Assembly: GCA_015657535.1 (NCBI GenBank)
Contig: JADHZB010001946.1
Coordinates: forward strand, 1-35,242
DNA: 35,242 nt
From: Nephromyces sp. MM_2019
Lineage: Eukaryota; Apicomplexa; Aconoidasida; Nephromycida
Direction: 5' to 3'
The position numbers and the translations under genes were made by a program. The notes below the pieces were generated by a model, which had not been told where the DNA came from, made no database searches, and was given only the letters and a program-made list of their open reading frames with translations. Of the stretch, positions 22,794-34,784 are shown piece by piece. Every line of letters starts with the position of its first letter. Position 1 is the first letter of the stretch.

Positions 22794-25473
22794 TCAAGTT
22801 ATACATTTTCTTTCTTCTAGTTGGGGGAGTTTTACACAGGGTGGTTACACACAGTTAGACTTACAAGTTGATCGTTTTATATATTACCACCCTGAACACC
22901 TGACCCTATTTTCATCTGGAAATATGGGACATATGGGATATAGGCATGTAAGCACACCTTCTACTGCAAAAAATGTTTTATCTGTTGGAGCAATCTTACC
23001 CACACAGAATGGTTGGATAAATAATTTGAATGAGCAAGAATTTATAGAATTTTTACACAGAATAAAAAACAATACATTTGAATGGAAGCATGCAAACCTA
23101 TTCTCACAATTTAGGAATTACACACACATTAGACAAAATGATCATCTTTCTACCAGGGGATATTTTGGAGGGATGGATATCAACTCTATATATGCTTCTT
23201 TTCATTACCTTATTTATAGCTTATTCTCCAAAACATACTGCTATGATTACTATAATCAATGTGCATCCTTTGATGGCTCATATTTTGATGCACAAAATAA
23301 CCTTGTTAAATGCTACAACACCTCTAATCCCTGTGCTCGGCTCTCTGTTGCAATATCTGCCTCTAATCTGCCTTATAAGACTGGTAAGGAATTCGATTGT
23401 TGTGATTTTGTAGAGTACACTAACTTAACCTCATGGGAAGGTGTTGTTGATGATAATTTATATATGGGGTGCTGTAGTACAACTATGTTTACAACGTTTC
23501 CTTACACACGATGGTTTAATAAGTGGCTAAATACACGAGTAGCTCCCTTCTCTAGCTTAGGCCCAACATTTGATAATCGAATAAAACCTGAAGTAGTTGC
23601 TATAGGAAGCCCAATCGAATCTTCATGGCCATATGTTTCACCCTGTGATACATACAACCAACCACAGTCGGATTTGTATGCTTCACAAAGGCGGCAAATG
23701 CTTGGTACATCATTTTCTGTACCCATCGTTGCTGCTCTCTCAACATTGGTTAGACAATACTTTACTGATGGATTCTACCCAACCGGAACAAAAACAGCTG
23801 GAGATGAATTTGAAACACCTTCTGGTTCACTAATAAAGTCAGTTCTTATCAATAGCGCTATTCCGCTAAGTAAATTAAATATTCATACGACACACACACT
23901 AAAACAATATGCGGAAGGTTTTGGAGCTATTCAATTGAGTAGAGGTTTATATCTTGATCAATCAAACGAACTCTTGGGTGTATTGGAGCAACCTAATGAT
24001 TTGCAAAATTTCCGTTTGTTTGTAGATGATAATAAGGAAGGTATAATAGAGGGTGAGGTATGTATATACACCATCCCATTGAATTCTGAGGTAACTTATA
24101 ACTCTTCTTTATCAGCCACATTGGTATGGTATGATTATCCATCACATCCAATGTCTCTTAATTCGATTGTAAATGATTTAGACTTGGAAATCATTTTACA
24201 GAGTTCACAAGATGGAAAATTGGGTAAGTCATACTATGGAAATGAATTATTTAACCCACAGGGTGAACGAGATAATGTAAATACAGTTGAAAAAATTTCG
24301 ATTGAAGGTGAATTATTGATATCAAAGAAGGTAGCATTTGTATATGTAAAAGGTAGCAGAGTGATGGCAGGTAATTCTAAATTTTCTGAGGGTAAACAAG
24401 ATTTTATACAGTCTTATTCATTAGCTCTAACTGGCCCTATAGTTAACCCAATTGATATTGAACTACCTAATTGTAGGATCTTAGCGAGAGCTCCCTGGGA
24501 AGTTGAAAAGTTAGAAATTACAAAGGAATTACAAAAAAAGGAAAACAAGATATGGGAAACATGTCGATTTACTCTAGATGTAAATACACCTAATACGAAA
24601 ACTATGAATGTACCTGAAATGTGTGATAATGCTTGTATAAATAGTGTACGTACATGGTTAAGTAAACTTGATAAACTTGAAGCATCAACCTATCGGACTG
24701 CTCAAGATTTAGCCAATATACACACACAGAGAGATCATATTTTCGGGAAGGTTTTAGTGAGCTGTATGGGTAAGGTTGAAATGTATCTACAAACACAGAG
24801 AGACCTAAACAACCTATCGACATTAGGACAACAAAAAGACCGTTATTTGAAAGATATATACAATAAGATTAAACCTATATTCACTAGGGAAACTAGTTCA
24901 AAAAAATCATCTGATACATGCCGTTGGGATTTTATAAACAATGTAGGTTATATCTTAGAGGCATGTATAATAGATCTACCAAGTTATATACCTACTGGTA
25001 ATATATTTTACACACCTTCTTACTTACACATGAATCCTCAAATCAATTGTACATCATCCTGTGCAGCACGTGTGTGCGACTTTTTACACTCAAAAACACC
25101 CCTCAACCTCCACTATGATTGCTATAATCAACCCATCTATTATAGCATCGTTGATGGTATTGATATACACACGAAAACATTCATTGATCTATTTACATCA
25201 ACATGTAATATAGTGTGTATCTCATCGCTAGACACTCAGAAAGAAGAAAATTTATCTGGTATATCCCTTGTATATTCACTCAAAAATTTCTGGAAGGAAT
25301 CTACTTGTTCAAATGAACCTTTTGAAGGTCAAATGTGTAAAATACCCTCTGAAGGCTTCTTTTGGATGATGTGGACAACTGCATGTGTAGCCTTTATAAT
25401 CTTATCCATAGTTGTACTATTCCTTAACCATAATAAATTGAAAAAGATCAATAAAGAATTATCTGGACAATGA
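19354..25473 (+). CDS. Membrane-anchored KP-43-type subtilisin-like serine protease (S8)
   Basis: Four exons: 19354-21221, 21369-21650, 21966-22298 and 22821-25473, giving 1,711 residues. Splices read GT|GTGAGT, GG|GTATGA and AG|GTAACG with pyrimidine-rich acceptors. The N-terminus has a likely signal peptide (hydrophobic stretch CIIWCMLYSTL). A Cys-containing, unrecognised segment of about 620 residues may be or include a prodomain. The catalytic set is complete: Asp655 in GDAGVD, His711 in HGTHTLG, oxyanion Asn862 in SSGNMG with downstream STPSTAKNVLSVGA, and Ser1125 in LGTSFSVP. After it comes the KP-43-like beta-sandwich (TLVWYDYP, VNDLDLEI, YYGN, NTVEKISI, SYSLALTG). The C-terminus has a Cys-rich ectodomain, one transmembrane helix near 1674-1697 and a short basic tail: a type I membrane protein. 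It should cleave peptide bonds in the secretory pathway or at the cell surface. The His-Ser spacing of 414 residues is far longer than in bacterial relatives, so large insertions exist. Confidence 0.92.
21651..21965 (+). other. Stop-free 315-nt CA/TA-rich intron in the subtilase gene
   Basis: The interval runs from a GTATGA donor after the HGTHTLG codons to a TTTTTTCTTGGGGATGTAG acceptor. Its length is divisible by 3 and it carries no stop in the gene's frame. It would encode a Thr/His/Ile/Tyr-rich stretch (THTHNTHTHIYI and similar). Removal gives a normal protease core, so intron is the preferred reading. Confidence 0.75.
22757..22787. repeat. (TA)n microsatellite in subtilase intron 3
   Basis: A run of about 31 alternating T/A bases sits 33 bp before the acceptor at 22819-22820. 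Confidence 0.85.
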
Positions 25474-26950
25474 ATCATTATGTGTATATGTAGAAACAAA
25501 ACAATGAATAATTATATGGGCGTATACGCATACATTTACAACTCCAATGTGTGCAAAATATAAGTACCTTAGAATTCACATGGATATATAACGATTTCAT
25601 TATCTTAGATATATCATTGAAATACACACAATCAAACTTTCCTCCCGATTATGACACCCTAATCAATACATTTATTAATCATCGATATTTATTTTTTATA
25701 TACAACTTTGTATGCAAACACGCACACTAATTTCTATACACACATATATATATACTGCACACACATACATTGAATCAAACAGACAAACATGTTAACACAC
25801 AGACACACACACATTTTCATGCGATAGATTATTGAATAGTTTGTTTTATCTTACTTTTGATAAATGAAAAAATTATTTATAGTGTATAATAAAAACAAAT
25901 TGCATTATAATCATTTTTAACAATCTTTTAAAAGGTAATTATGGGTAAATTAATAATTTATGTGCTAACAAAAATAATGTATATACAAATTACACATATT
26001 CATAAACAAACAAGGTATAGTATCCTGTATATTAATAGTACTTTACAAATACAAATTTTTAAATATTGATGATAGAAATTAACGACAAGTGTACTCATTC
26101 ATACACACTCATACACACACACACACAAACATAAAACTTATGTTAAGTCACTATTTTTTCATTAGTAATTCACCTGAAGCAAACCTCTTCTTTTTATTTA
26201 ATTTTTTCAACGTTTTTGAGTGTTGTTAATTTTCATATTTAATTGAGAAAATTACTCTTTATATTATATGTATACACACACAATTTCATATACTTTAAAT
26301 AAACATATATTACTAAACTTTTGCATGTACAACCTAATGTATAGTATTTACAAATCACTTAATTTATACCAATCTTTATATATGGGTTTGCTTTGATTGT
26401 GCGATTTTGAATGATATAGATTTACATATATAGATTTGATATATCAACACATCACATAATACATATATATATACATACATACACGTTCACACATATATAT
26501 ATTGTGTACACCTACAAATGTATACCTACACACATACACGTTAGATGCCTATATATGTGTAGAACTACCTATGAATCAAAGTAATATTCATACACACATA
26601 CACATATATATATATATTAACTCACATACACAGATCTATATATTATATACTCTAATAAACAATATTTTTAATTTTATTTTATATCAAAATTTGCTATTTG
26701 AAAAGTTGAGTTAAATCGTCTTGATCATTTTAATCGAATTCAACTATTGGTTGAATTATTTATAAAAAATAGATAGGCGTTATTTAAAAAATTTGCATGA
26801 AGAATATATATATATATATATCTATATACACACACATATATATATAAATATATACATATATAATTATATGTTTATAGATGTGTGCAGGTCTCTATATATG
26901 TATTTGTGTGTGCGTATATTTATATGTGTGTATATGTGTATATCTAGTTT

Positions 26951-26991
<41 letters not shown>

Positions 26992-28240
26992 GGAATTTTG
27001 TAAATATAAATATATTCAAATGTGTAGATATATAGAATAAAAATATATAGAATATATATATGTTGTAAATCTTCTAATTATTAAAATAGACTGTATAAAA
27101 TGTGGAAATTGAGGATGTGTGTTTATGAGTTTTGTATATAAAAATATAGCTATTTTTAACGAGTACAGAAAAATGTACAGAATAGATCAAAGGAATTAAG
27201 TTATATTAAGTGTTAAGAAAAAAGTGATTATATATACAAAAAAATATTTTATGAATTGGCATGAAATATGTGTAATAACATAGCATTTATCATAATTTTC
27301 TGTGTTATATAAAATTGATTGAAATCCATATATTGTAAAAGCTCAATGAAGCTGTTTTTAATAATTGAAAACTTTTTTTAAAACAAACGGATATACATCA
27401 ATGATATATGTACACATAATTATGTTTTGTGTGTGTGTATATATGCTCAGTCTTGTATTGTGTATAGGTTTCCTGCCTTGGGTTGGGTGTATATACTCTG
27501 TATCTTGTGTGTATGTATATATTCTATATCTTGAATGAGTGTAATATTCCTTTTATTAAGATTATCTCTACGATTTGTTGGCAGTATTATCTATGTTTCA
27601 TCTAGTGTGTGTGCGTGTGCGTGTGTGTTTGCGTGATTTCATGTGTGTATATATATATACAGGCTCATGAAACCATTTATGTTTCTCAGTGTGTGTTACA
27701 AATTGCTATAATAAAACCCATATTTAAAAAGATTATCAAGCTATGTATATAAGTATTCAAATATATGATAAGTACATAAAGCGTTACCAAATATTTCTTT
27801 TGAAATGTGTAATATTAGCTCTCTAATAAAATTAATTTTACAATCAAATATGTGTACGTATTATAATGTGTGAGTAAATGAACGACTATATACATATATA
27901 TATATATATATGATTCGATGTGTGTGTATGTGTATATAATATAACAAAATTGTCTAGACGATTTGAAATGTGTATGTTTAAAATAAAATAAGTTTATAGA
28001 TGACTTTGAGGTATGTGGGTACTATGTACAACACCAAACAATAATATAGGGGATTCAATTCATTGTTCAAGGACACAGCACAATAATATAGATAAACACA
28101 GCAAATCACATAATGAAAACATAACTCACCTAAATCAATTTAAGCAACAATTCGAACACAATCTCTCACACTATATATATATATGTGTGTGTGTATGTTA
28201 ATACAACACAATACGAACTCCATCCCTTCTCCGAATCTCC
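25474..28240. other. Convergent intergenic region, repeat-rich
   Basis: 2.8 kb between the stops of the plus-strand subtilase and the minus-strand carrier. No gene is supported. Short frames at 26502-26714, 26793-27035 and 28013-28201 are translations of TA/CA/TG repeats. The plus strand is CA-rich to about 26640 and TG-rich from about 26880. Long TA runs lie at about 26803-26820 and 26953-26989. Confidence 0.7.
26953..26989. repeat. (TA)n microsatellite
   Basis: About 37 bases of uninterrupted TA alternation, one of the longest in the window. Confidence 0.85.
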
Positions 28241-31115
28241 TTACACATCAACAAGTGAACGTATGTGTTTCTTAGATGTTTCATACACAGCCCAACTTAT
28301 ACTAACAGCAGGTACAGTTTTCATAAGGTTAGGGCCTATCCCCCTATATAATGTAAGGGGTCCCTCTCTTTTTAGTATAGTAATAAACACATGTCTACCT
28401 GATATATATTCACGTGTACTTCCACCCATTCCATCTGCTTGTAGGCGCGTTCTAATGAGTGAAATTGGGTAGGAAAAGAGTTGACCTAGTGAACTTGAAA
28501 TTGCACCAAAAGTTAATATAATGTGTATGGGTGGGTCCTTGACTGTTTCTGTTTGGTGTGTGTACCAAGCCCATTTTAATGTTTCAAAACAAGCTAAATC
28601 AATACCCGCATAAGGTATTATACCTAACATAGCGGGTGAAAGGCCACGATAGAGGGCTAGGGGTCCTTCCTTCCTTATAGTTGATGTAAGGCAGTGGAAT
28701 ATACCCTTATATAAGCCAGTAGGGCAGAGGGCTAACCGTGTCTTGATAACTTCCATTGGATAGATGGTGAATTGTGCACACATTCCTGCAAGTGCGCCAC
28801 ACATAAGTTTTTCATGGAGAGAAGAAGAAGGCATTTGGGTTAAATTTGATTGGTCCAACGTTTGTGTAGCTTGTTGTGTTGTTTGTTTATTGAGGTGTAA
28901 GATTGGTGTCGTGAGTGATTCATCCCGGTCACTTGATGAATTGTTTGGAATAATATGATTTGAGGTGTGTGTAGGTTGAACGTTGTGTTGATTTTTATGA
29001 GGATGTGTAGGATTTTCTATATTTGATTGATTATATTGAACAAGCTTACTCTTGAATAAATCATAGGCAAAAAATTTTATAGCTGTTTCAGGAGCTATCT
29101 TTAAACAATTTGTACCATTCCCCCTAAAGAAGGCTAAGGCCCCCTTTTTTTCTTGCAAGATTGTGTGTATAATTTGCCTAAGTGTTATCTTACCCTGTGA
29201 GTTGTTGCTTACCTGCATAATAACTTTTATACGATCAAGTGGAGCTGTTGCACTCCTTGAAAATGCACCTAAAAATTTGAGGTATGAAAAGTGTATATAC
29301 AGTTTTGGTTTTTAGGGTTATTAATTAGCGGTCGTGAAGGGGGTTTGGATGTGTGTGTAAGGGAGTGTGTGAAGGTGTTCCGTGTGTATTTAGTGTATGT
29401 AACTGTATTTAGTGTATGTAAATGTACTTAGTGTATGTAAATGTACTTAGTGTATGTAAATATACTTAGTGCGTGTAAATGTATTCAGTGTATGTAAATT
29501 TATTTAGTGTGTGTAAATGTGAGGTATTATGCGTAAAGATGTATTGATAGATACTAATGAAATTATTTAATAGGGATGAAATAAATGAAAAATGTATTGT
29601 ATGTAATATAGCGTATCTATACATATAATAATCTCATTTGATAAAGATAGACACATACACTATTTGGGGATAAAATTTACCAGCAATAGCACCACTTGTT
29701 AGATGAAGGAAAGCTGTTGAGTTAATTATAGACTTTATAAACTTAGGTGTGTGGCTTAAGTTTTTATCGTCCTTTGGTACAACTAAGTACTCTATATTTA
29801 ATAAAATATATGATTTTGTGTATGTGTGGGTGGGTGTGTGTATGGAAAATGATGAAATTTATTCGTGTGTAAAGAAAATAGTATATATATATATAGTTTG
29901 TGTGTGTGTATACATTATTTAGAATATTTAATTCAAACTTTTAAATGCGTGTGTAAACATTATTTTAAAATCTGTAATGAGTATTGTTAATATATATATG
30001 TGTGTGTACCTGGTTGAGAGAGATCATCTTTGAATAGGGGAAAATCACCCCCGAAATCAATAAATTGTGAATATGTTTGCCATATATTAAACTTTTCAGA
30101 GCGAAAATAAATAGGGTAGAAAAGAAATAATTTAACCCATTCAGCCACTGTCACTCCATTGGGTGATATATTATTAATTTTTTCAACAATATAATTGAGG
30201 TCTTGTTTAGGTAGCCCTAATAGTGTGAGTGTGTGTACGATTTCAGTTAGGCTAACAAAACCATCATCATCTTTGTCAAGTGTTTGAAATAGGTTGATAA
30301 GTGTGTGATAATGTGATAATACAAAATCTGTGAATTGTTCAAAACTGATATAATGCTTTGAACTATCTGTGTGGGTAGAAATGTGTAATTCTTTGAGTAG
30401 TTGTCGCCTATGAATTGAAGTAAGATGTAGAGGGTGGATTTCCTTTTCAATGGTTGATAACTAAAAGAATAGATATATATATAAACATGTTTATGTGTGA
30501 AAAGCACAATGTGTAGAGTATGTGGATAGCTGTATTGTGGGTATGAGTTATTTATCACATTTTTTGTTACTAATCTAATTTGTGTTATAAATATGTATCT
30601 AGAGGCCCCAAGGATGATACCTTATATATACTAAAGATAAATATGCATGTATCAAGATATGCACACACGCAGATATTAAATTATACACTCAAATATGTAC
30701 ATATCAGATAACATACACACAAACATGAAATTACACACACACACACACAAATTTCGCACACAAACACACAATTTACACACGCATACACACACAAATTACA
30801 CACACATACACACACACATCAAATTACATATACAAATACACTTACAGAAATCTTATCTTTATTTTCTGAAAATCGTAGTAAAGTTTCAAGTAAATAAAAA
30901 TAAGATTTATTGAGTTGAATAGATTTGGGATTACGATGTGTAATTTGGTAAGGATAATTTGATTTGTGTATATTTCCCAAATTTAAAATTGAATTGTGTG
31001 TGTGAGGTGTGTGTAGAGTGGTAGATAATGATTGTGGTGGTTGTGTTTGGTCGGGTGTAGGTTGTATGGAGGGTGAACTGAGGCGAAATATAAATCGAAT
31101 AAGATTTATCGCCAT
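28241..31115 (-). CDS. EF-hand calcium-binding mitochondrial carrier, SCaMC / ATP-Mg/Pi type
   Basis: Four exons on the minus strand: 31115-30846, 30460-30010, 29791-29681 and 29268-28241, encoding 619 residues. All junctions are GT-AG and in frame, and an in-frame TGA lies upstream of the ATG. The N-terminal half is EF-hand-like: one canonical loop, DKDDDGFVSLTE, at residues 152-163 is preceded and followed by degenerate hands (ISFEQF, VTVAEWVKLF). The C-terminal half has three carrier repeats. Repeat 1 has TSGAIAG..APLDRIKVIMQV near 270-296, with the intron at 29269-29680 inside it. Repeat 2 has GALAGMCAQFTIYPMEVIKTRL near 434. Repeat 3 has SYPISLIRTRLQADG near 540. Architecture and spacing fit short calcium-binding carriers, which exchange ATP-Mg for phosphate across the inner mitochondrial membrane under calcium control. 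A hydrophilic, Asn/Gln/Thr/His-rich insertion of about 85 residues separates repeats 1 and 2. The substrate is inferred from the domain plan only. Confidence 0.9.
29391..29523. repeat. 19-bp tandem repeat, seven units, in SCaMC intron
   Basis: TAGTGTATGTA or a one- to two-base variant recurs at 29391, 29410, 29429, 29448, 29467, 29486 (CAG variant) and 29505, always exactly 19 bp apart. The consensus is TTAGTGTATGTAAATGTAC. It lies inside the intron at 29269-29680. Confidence 0.93.
30661..30836. repeat. CA-rich low-complexity tract in SCaMC intron 1
   Basis: Plus-strand CACACA words alternate with AAATTACACACA and ATACACACACAC blocks inside the intron at 30461-30845. The polarity is opposite to the TG-rich sequence on both sides. 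Confidence 0.8.
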
Positions 31116-31173
31116 CACATTTAACCTTATTCACTAAAAAAATAAAAATAAATCATAGTCAATATGGTTTGTT

Positions 31174-31300
31174 GAATGTGTGTGTGGTGTGTGGAATGTG
31201 TGTGTGGTGTGTGGAATGTGTGTAGTGGTGTGTGGAATGTGTGTAGTGGTGTGTGGAATGTGTGTATGGTGTGTAGAATATGTTCGTGGTGTCTGTAAAT
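31174..31300. repeat. 20-21 bp GT-rich tandem repeat, about six units
   Basis: GAATGTGTGTGTGGTGTGTG or a variant recurs with its GAAT at 31174, 31194, 31214, 31235, 31256 and 31276. It lies within 60-190 bp upstream of the SCaMC start codon, so it is in or next to that promoter. Confidence 0.9.
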
Positions 31301-32063
31301 TATGTTTATAATGTGTGAAATATGTATTCTGTTTAGAATGTGGGTGTGGTGTCTGTAAGATATGTGTATAGTGTGCGTTACATATAAAACAAATGTGCTA
31401 TGTATGTGGTGTGTGTGTTGTATGTGGGGTGGAAGTTTGTGAGAGATGTGTGTGGTTTCTGCAGGTTGAGTGAGGGTGTGGATAAGGTGTGTATAAAGTA
31501 GGGTATGGAGTGTTAAATCTGTGTGTGTAAGATGTGCATAGTGTAATTTTTGAGTGTATGTGTTTACAAAATGTGTTTGGAATAGGGTGTTTGTGAATAT
31601 GATAAAGATCAGGCTGTGTGTATGAATCTTGAATGGGTGTTAAGGTGTTAAATATATGTTAGGATGAAACAAGGTATACACCTTTTGAAGGGTATGTCTA
31701 TGAGTGTGTGTGTAAGATCGTGTATGAGTGTGTATTGCTATAGATTATGTGTCTGTGTTTGTAAGCTTACACAAAGCCTGAGTAATTATGTTATTATGTG
31801 TATAATGTTATCTTAGGGAATGTGTGTGTGATATTATCTGAATATATGTATAACATTTTTCGAGTGTGTAAAAAGAGATGGGTGTAATTGAGTGTACGTG
31901 TGTAAGTATGAGGTGAGCATGAATTAAGAAAGGATATGTTTATGAATGAGTTACATGTAGTTTGTTAAATCATATACATATGATGTATGCTCAGGGCTGC
32001 CCTTAATGTGAGTACACACTTTTAATGTATAGTTTATATACACATCATCTAATTACCTCAAAG

Positions 32064-32065
<2 letters not shown>

Positions 32066-32094
<29 letters not shown>
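32066..32094. repeat. (TA)n microsatellite
   Basis: About 29 bases of TA alternation in the gene-free right end. Confidence 0.85.
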
Positions 32095-32097
<3 letters not shown>

Positions 32098-34016
32098 CAT
32101 GAGAGTGTGAAGAGAGGCCACATTCTACACATCTTCATCGAAAATATAAGAGAGATATATCATCAAAGTTGATAAGAAATTGGGATATAAAATAGTAAGT
32201 TATCATATTAATATTATAGTATTAACATTACTTAATTATTTTATAATAATTTATTTATTATGATCAGTGTGTAGTTATTATATTTCATTTTAGAAGAGGG
32301 AAATAACTAAAAACATCTAAACAAATTTGAAGATTTTATGATTATGCTTAAAGGGAAAATAAACAACACTTAAAGTATGAATGTATGTATGTGTATGTAT
32401 GTATGTGTGTGTTGATGTATATAGGCATATATATCTATGTATATGTGTGGATGTATAAGATATATATATATGTACGTGTGTAGCTATTATATATATAGTG
32501 TATGTCATCAATCATGTTGAGTCTTTTTCAATCAAGATAAATTATATGTATAAAACTTAAATTGTGGAGATAAATATTATAGTTGTTCAATTTTATTGAT
32601 ATATATTCATTTATTTATTATTAGCTCAATTTATTTGAGATTTATACAATATATGAATGCGTGTATGTGTGTATGTATATGTATGCATGTATGTATGTGC
32701 GTGTGTGTGTGTATGTATGAGTGTGTGTGGATGTGTGTGTGTGTTTGGGTGTTATTTACATACTTTTTGTACACATGTATCTTATTTAGATATTTCTTGA
32801 TATTTGTGTATATGTTATTTACATTTTATAATTTATATATATGTGCTTGTGAGCATATGTGATACAAATTTCAATACATTTGTGTGTGTAATACAGTTGT
32901 TGAAAAATGTAGTATGTCTATGAAATATATGTATCTAATAAATAATTAGATGTATATGTGCTTAACAAGTTCTGTTAAATGATTAGATGTTTGCAAGATT
33001 TATATATGTATTATTTATTAGATAGCGATAATCAGTAGTTTGCAACAAAAAAAAAATAATGAGATATATTTAATTTATTAAGGGTGTGAAAGTTTATGTA
33101 TTTCTTCAACCAATCACATTATCTTCATCAAAAGATCCAAGGTTTGGAACGAAACAATATATTACAAAATCTCAAGAACATTTATTCAAAATAAATGACA
33201 TATAAGGATATGTGTGAGTGCAAATTATCTCAATATATTTAGATGTGGTATACACACACACTCTCAAGCTTTTTTATACATTTACATCCTCAAAACTTTT
33301 AAGTTAATTTATACTAAAAACAACTAAATTTTATTTCACTCCTTGGAATGTTAATTTTTATTTCTAATTTGATAAATTCTCTAAAAGTTTATACATTTCT
33401 TTTAATTCTTATTTATTATATATATATATCACCTGTATAGCATATATATATATGTAAATGCTTATATCTAATTGTTTATATAAGTGAATGTGTGTGTATT
33501 AATTATGAAGGTAATCATTGGTAAAACGTATTGTATTCATATAAAAATGAATGTGTATGAACAAATAATGAGTGTTTATAAATAAGTCTTGCTTATATAT
33601 ATAATTAAATGTATGTGTATATGTGATAAGGGTGTGTAATCGAATATGGGTATTTAAAAGTTATAAGTGTATATAAGGGATATGTGTAATAATATAAGTG
33701 ATGAATGTAGGTAATTAAGTGTGTGTATGTACGTGTGTAAAAGGTGATATAAGTAGGAGTGATGTGTAAGAATAAATTATATGTAATATTTGACTTTCAA
33801 GTACTATATACAATACATGTAATAAAATTAAGATTGTGTATGTATATTATCAGGTTAAAATACGCACATTGGTTAGTAAAATAAATTTACAATTTTTAAG
33901 GAAAAGTTTGATATTATTTCATCATGATTATCAAATGTTTCAGATTTCATAAACTTTAATAATTCACAAAATTTACAAAACGTACACAACCGCATGATTG
34001 ATTCGAATGATTGCGT

Positions 34017-34113
34017 GTCAAAATGTCTGTAAATATATAGGTCAAAATATGTTTAAAAGTGTGTCAAAATGTGTAAAAGTGTGTCAAAATATGTTTAAAA
34101 GCATGTCAAAAAG
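34017..34113. repeat. Irregular 20-24 bp GTCAAAAT repeat
   Basis: GTCAAAAT (GTCAAAAA in the last) begins at 34017, 34041, 34063, 34083 and 34106. Spacings are 24, 22, 20 and 23 bp, with intervening TGTNTAAAAGTGT-like sequence. Confidence 0.75.
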
Positions 34114-34763
34114 TTCGCAAATATATGCATTAAAAAATTTTTTGAAATGTATGTAAATGTGTGTTTGTAAGTAAATATATGTATGCTTGTGTATGGATGA
34201 TAGAAATTGTTTAGTAATTTGAGAGCCTTAGGAAAGCCATTATGAGGGGAAATTTATTATTTTGCAAAATTAACTGATGTATATTCAACAAATACAAAAA
34301 TAATAATAAAATAAAAACATTTTATTATGTGTGTGCATGTGTGTGTATTTGTAAAGATTTACATGATATTTGGATGTAATATTAAATCATATAGTGAAGA
34401 TAATAATAACTCGTCATATTTTACATGTGAAAAAATTAACTATGATGTATGTATAGATATTCTATATCCTTTATTTTGGTAAAAATATTGTAATATATAT
34501 ATATAAACTATATATATAAATATTGTATATAAATATACATGCATTTTTTATATATAAATACAGATATCTTGTATATATTTATGTGTTATGTCAACTCATC
34601 ACCTTTTTTGATATATTTTTCATGTGCGAGTTAAAATTATTGTTTTTTAAATGTTTTTGGGTAGATTTTAATTTAAGATATATTCAATAAATTATTTACT
34701 ATATACATTCTACTTGTCATAGTGAATTTAGAAATATAATAGATGGAAATAAAATAGACGTAA

Positions 34764-34784
34764 TTATATATATATATATATATA
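34764..34784. repeat. (TA)n microsatellite
   Basis: About 21 bases of TA alternation in otherwise plain AT-rich sequence. Confidence 0.8.

Noticed and set aside
26502..27035. Plus-strand frames rich in His/Tyr/Ile/Thr
   Set aside because: Direct translations of CA/TA/TG microsatellites with no start context or domain.
31980..32010. GGGCTGCCC inverted repeat, locally GC-rich
   Set aside because: Only a 4-bp stem with a 1-base loop; too short to claim an RNA or regulatory structure.
22757..32094. Possible CRISPR-like arrays among regularly repeated words
   Set aside because: No constant repeat with unique spacers of uniform length; these are simple and tandem repeats in a eukaryotic genome.
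32317..32862. Frames rich in His/Thr (minus) and Met/Cys/Val (plus)
   Set aside because: Translations of TGTATG/TGTGTG repeats.
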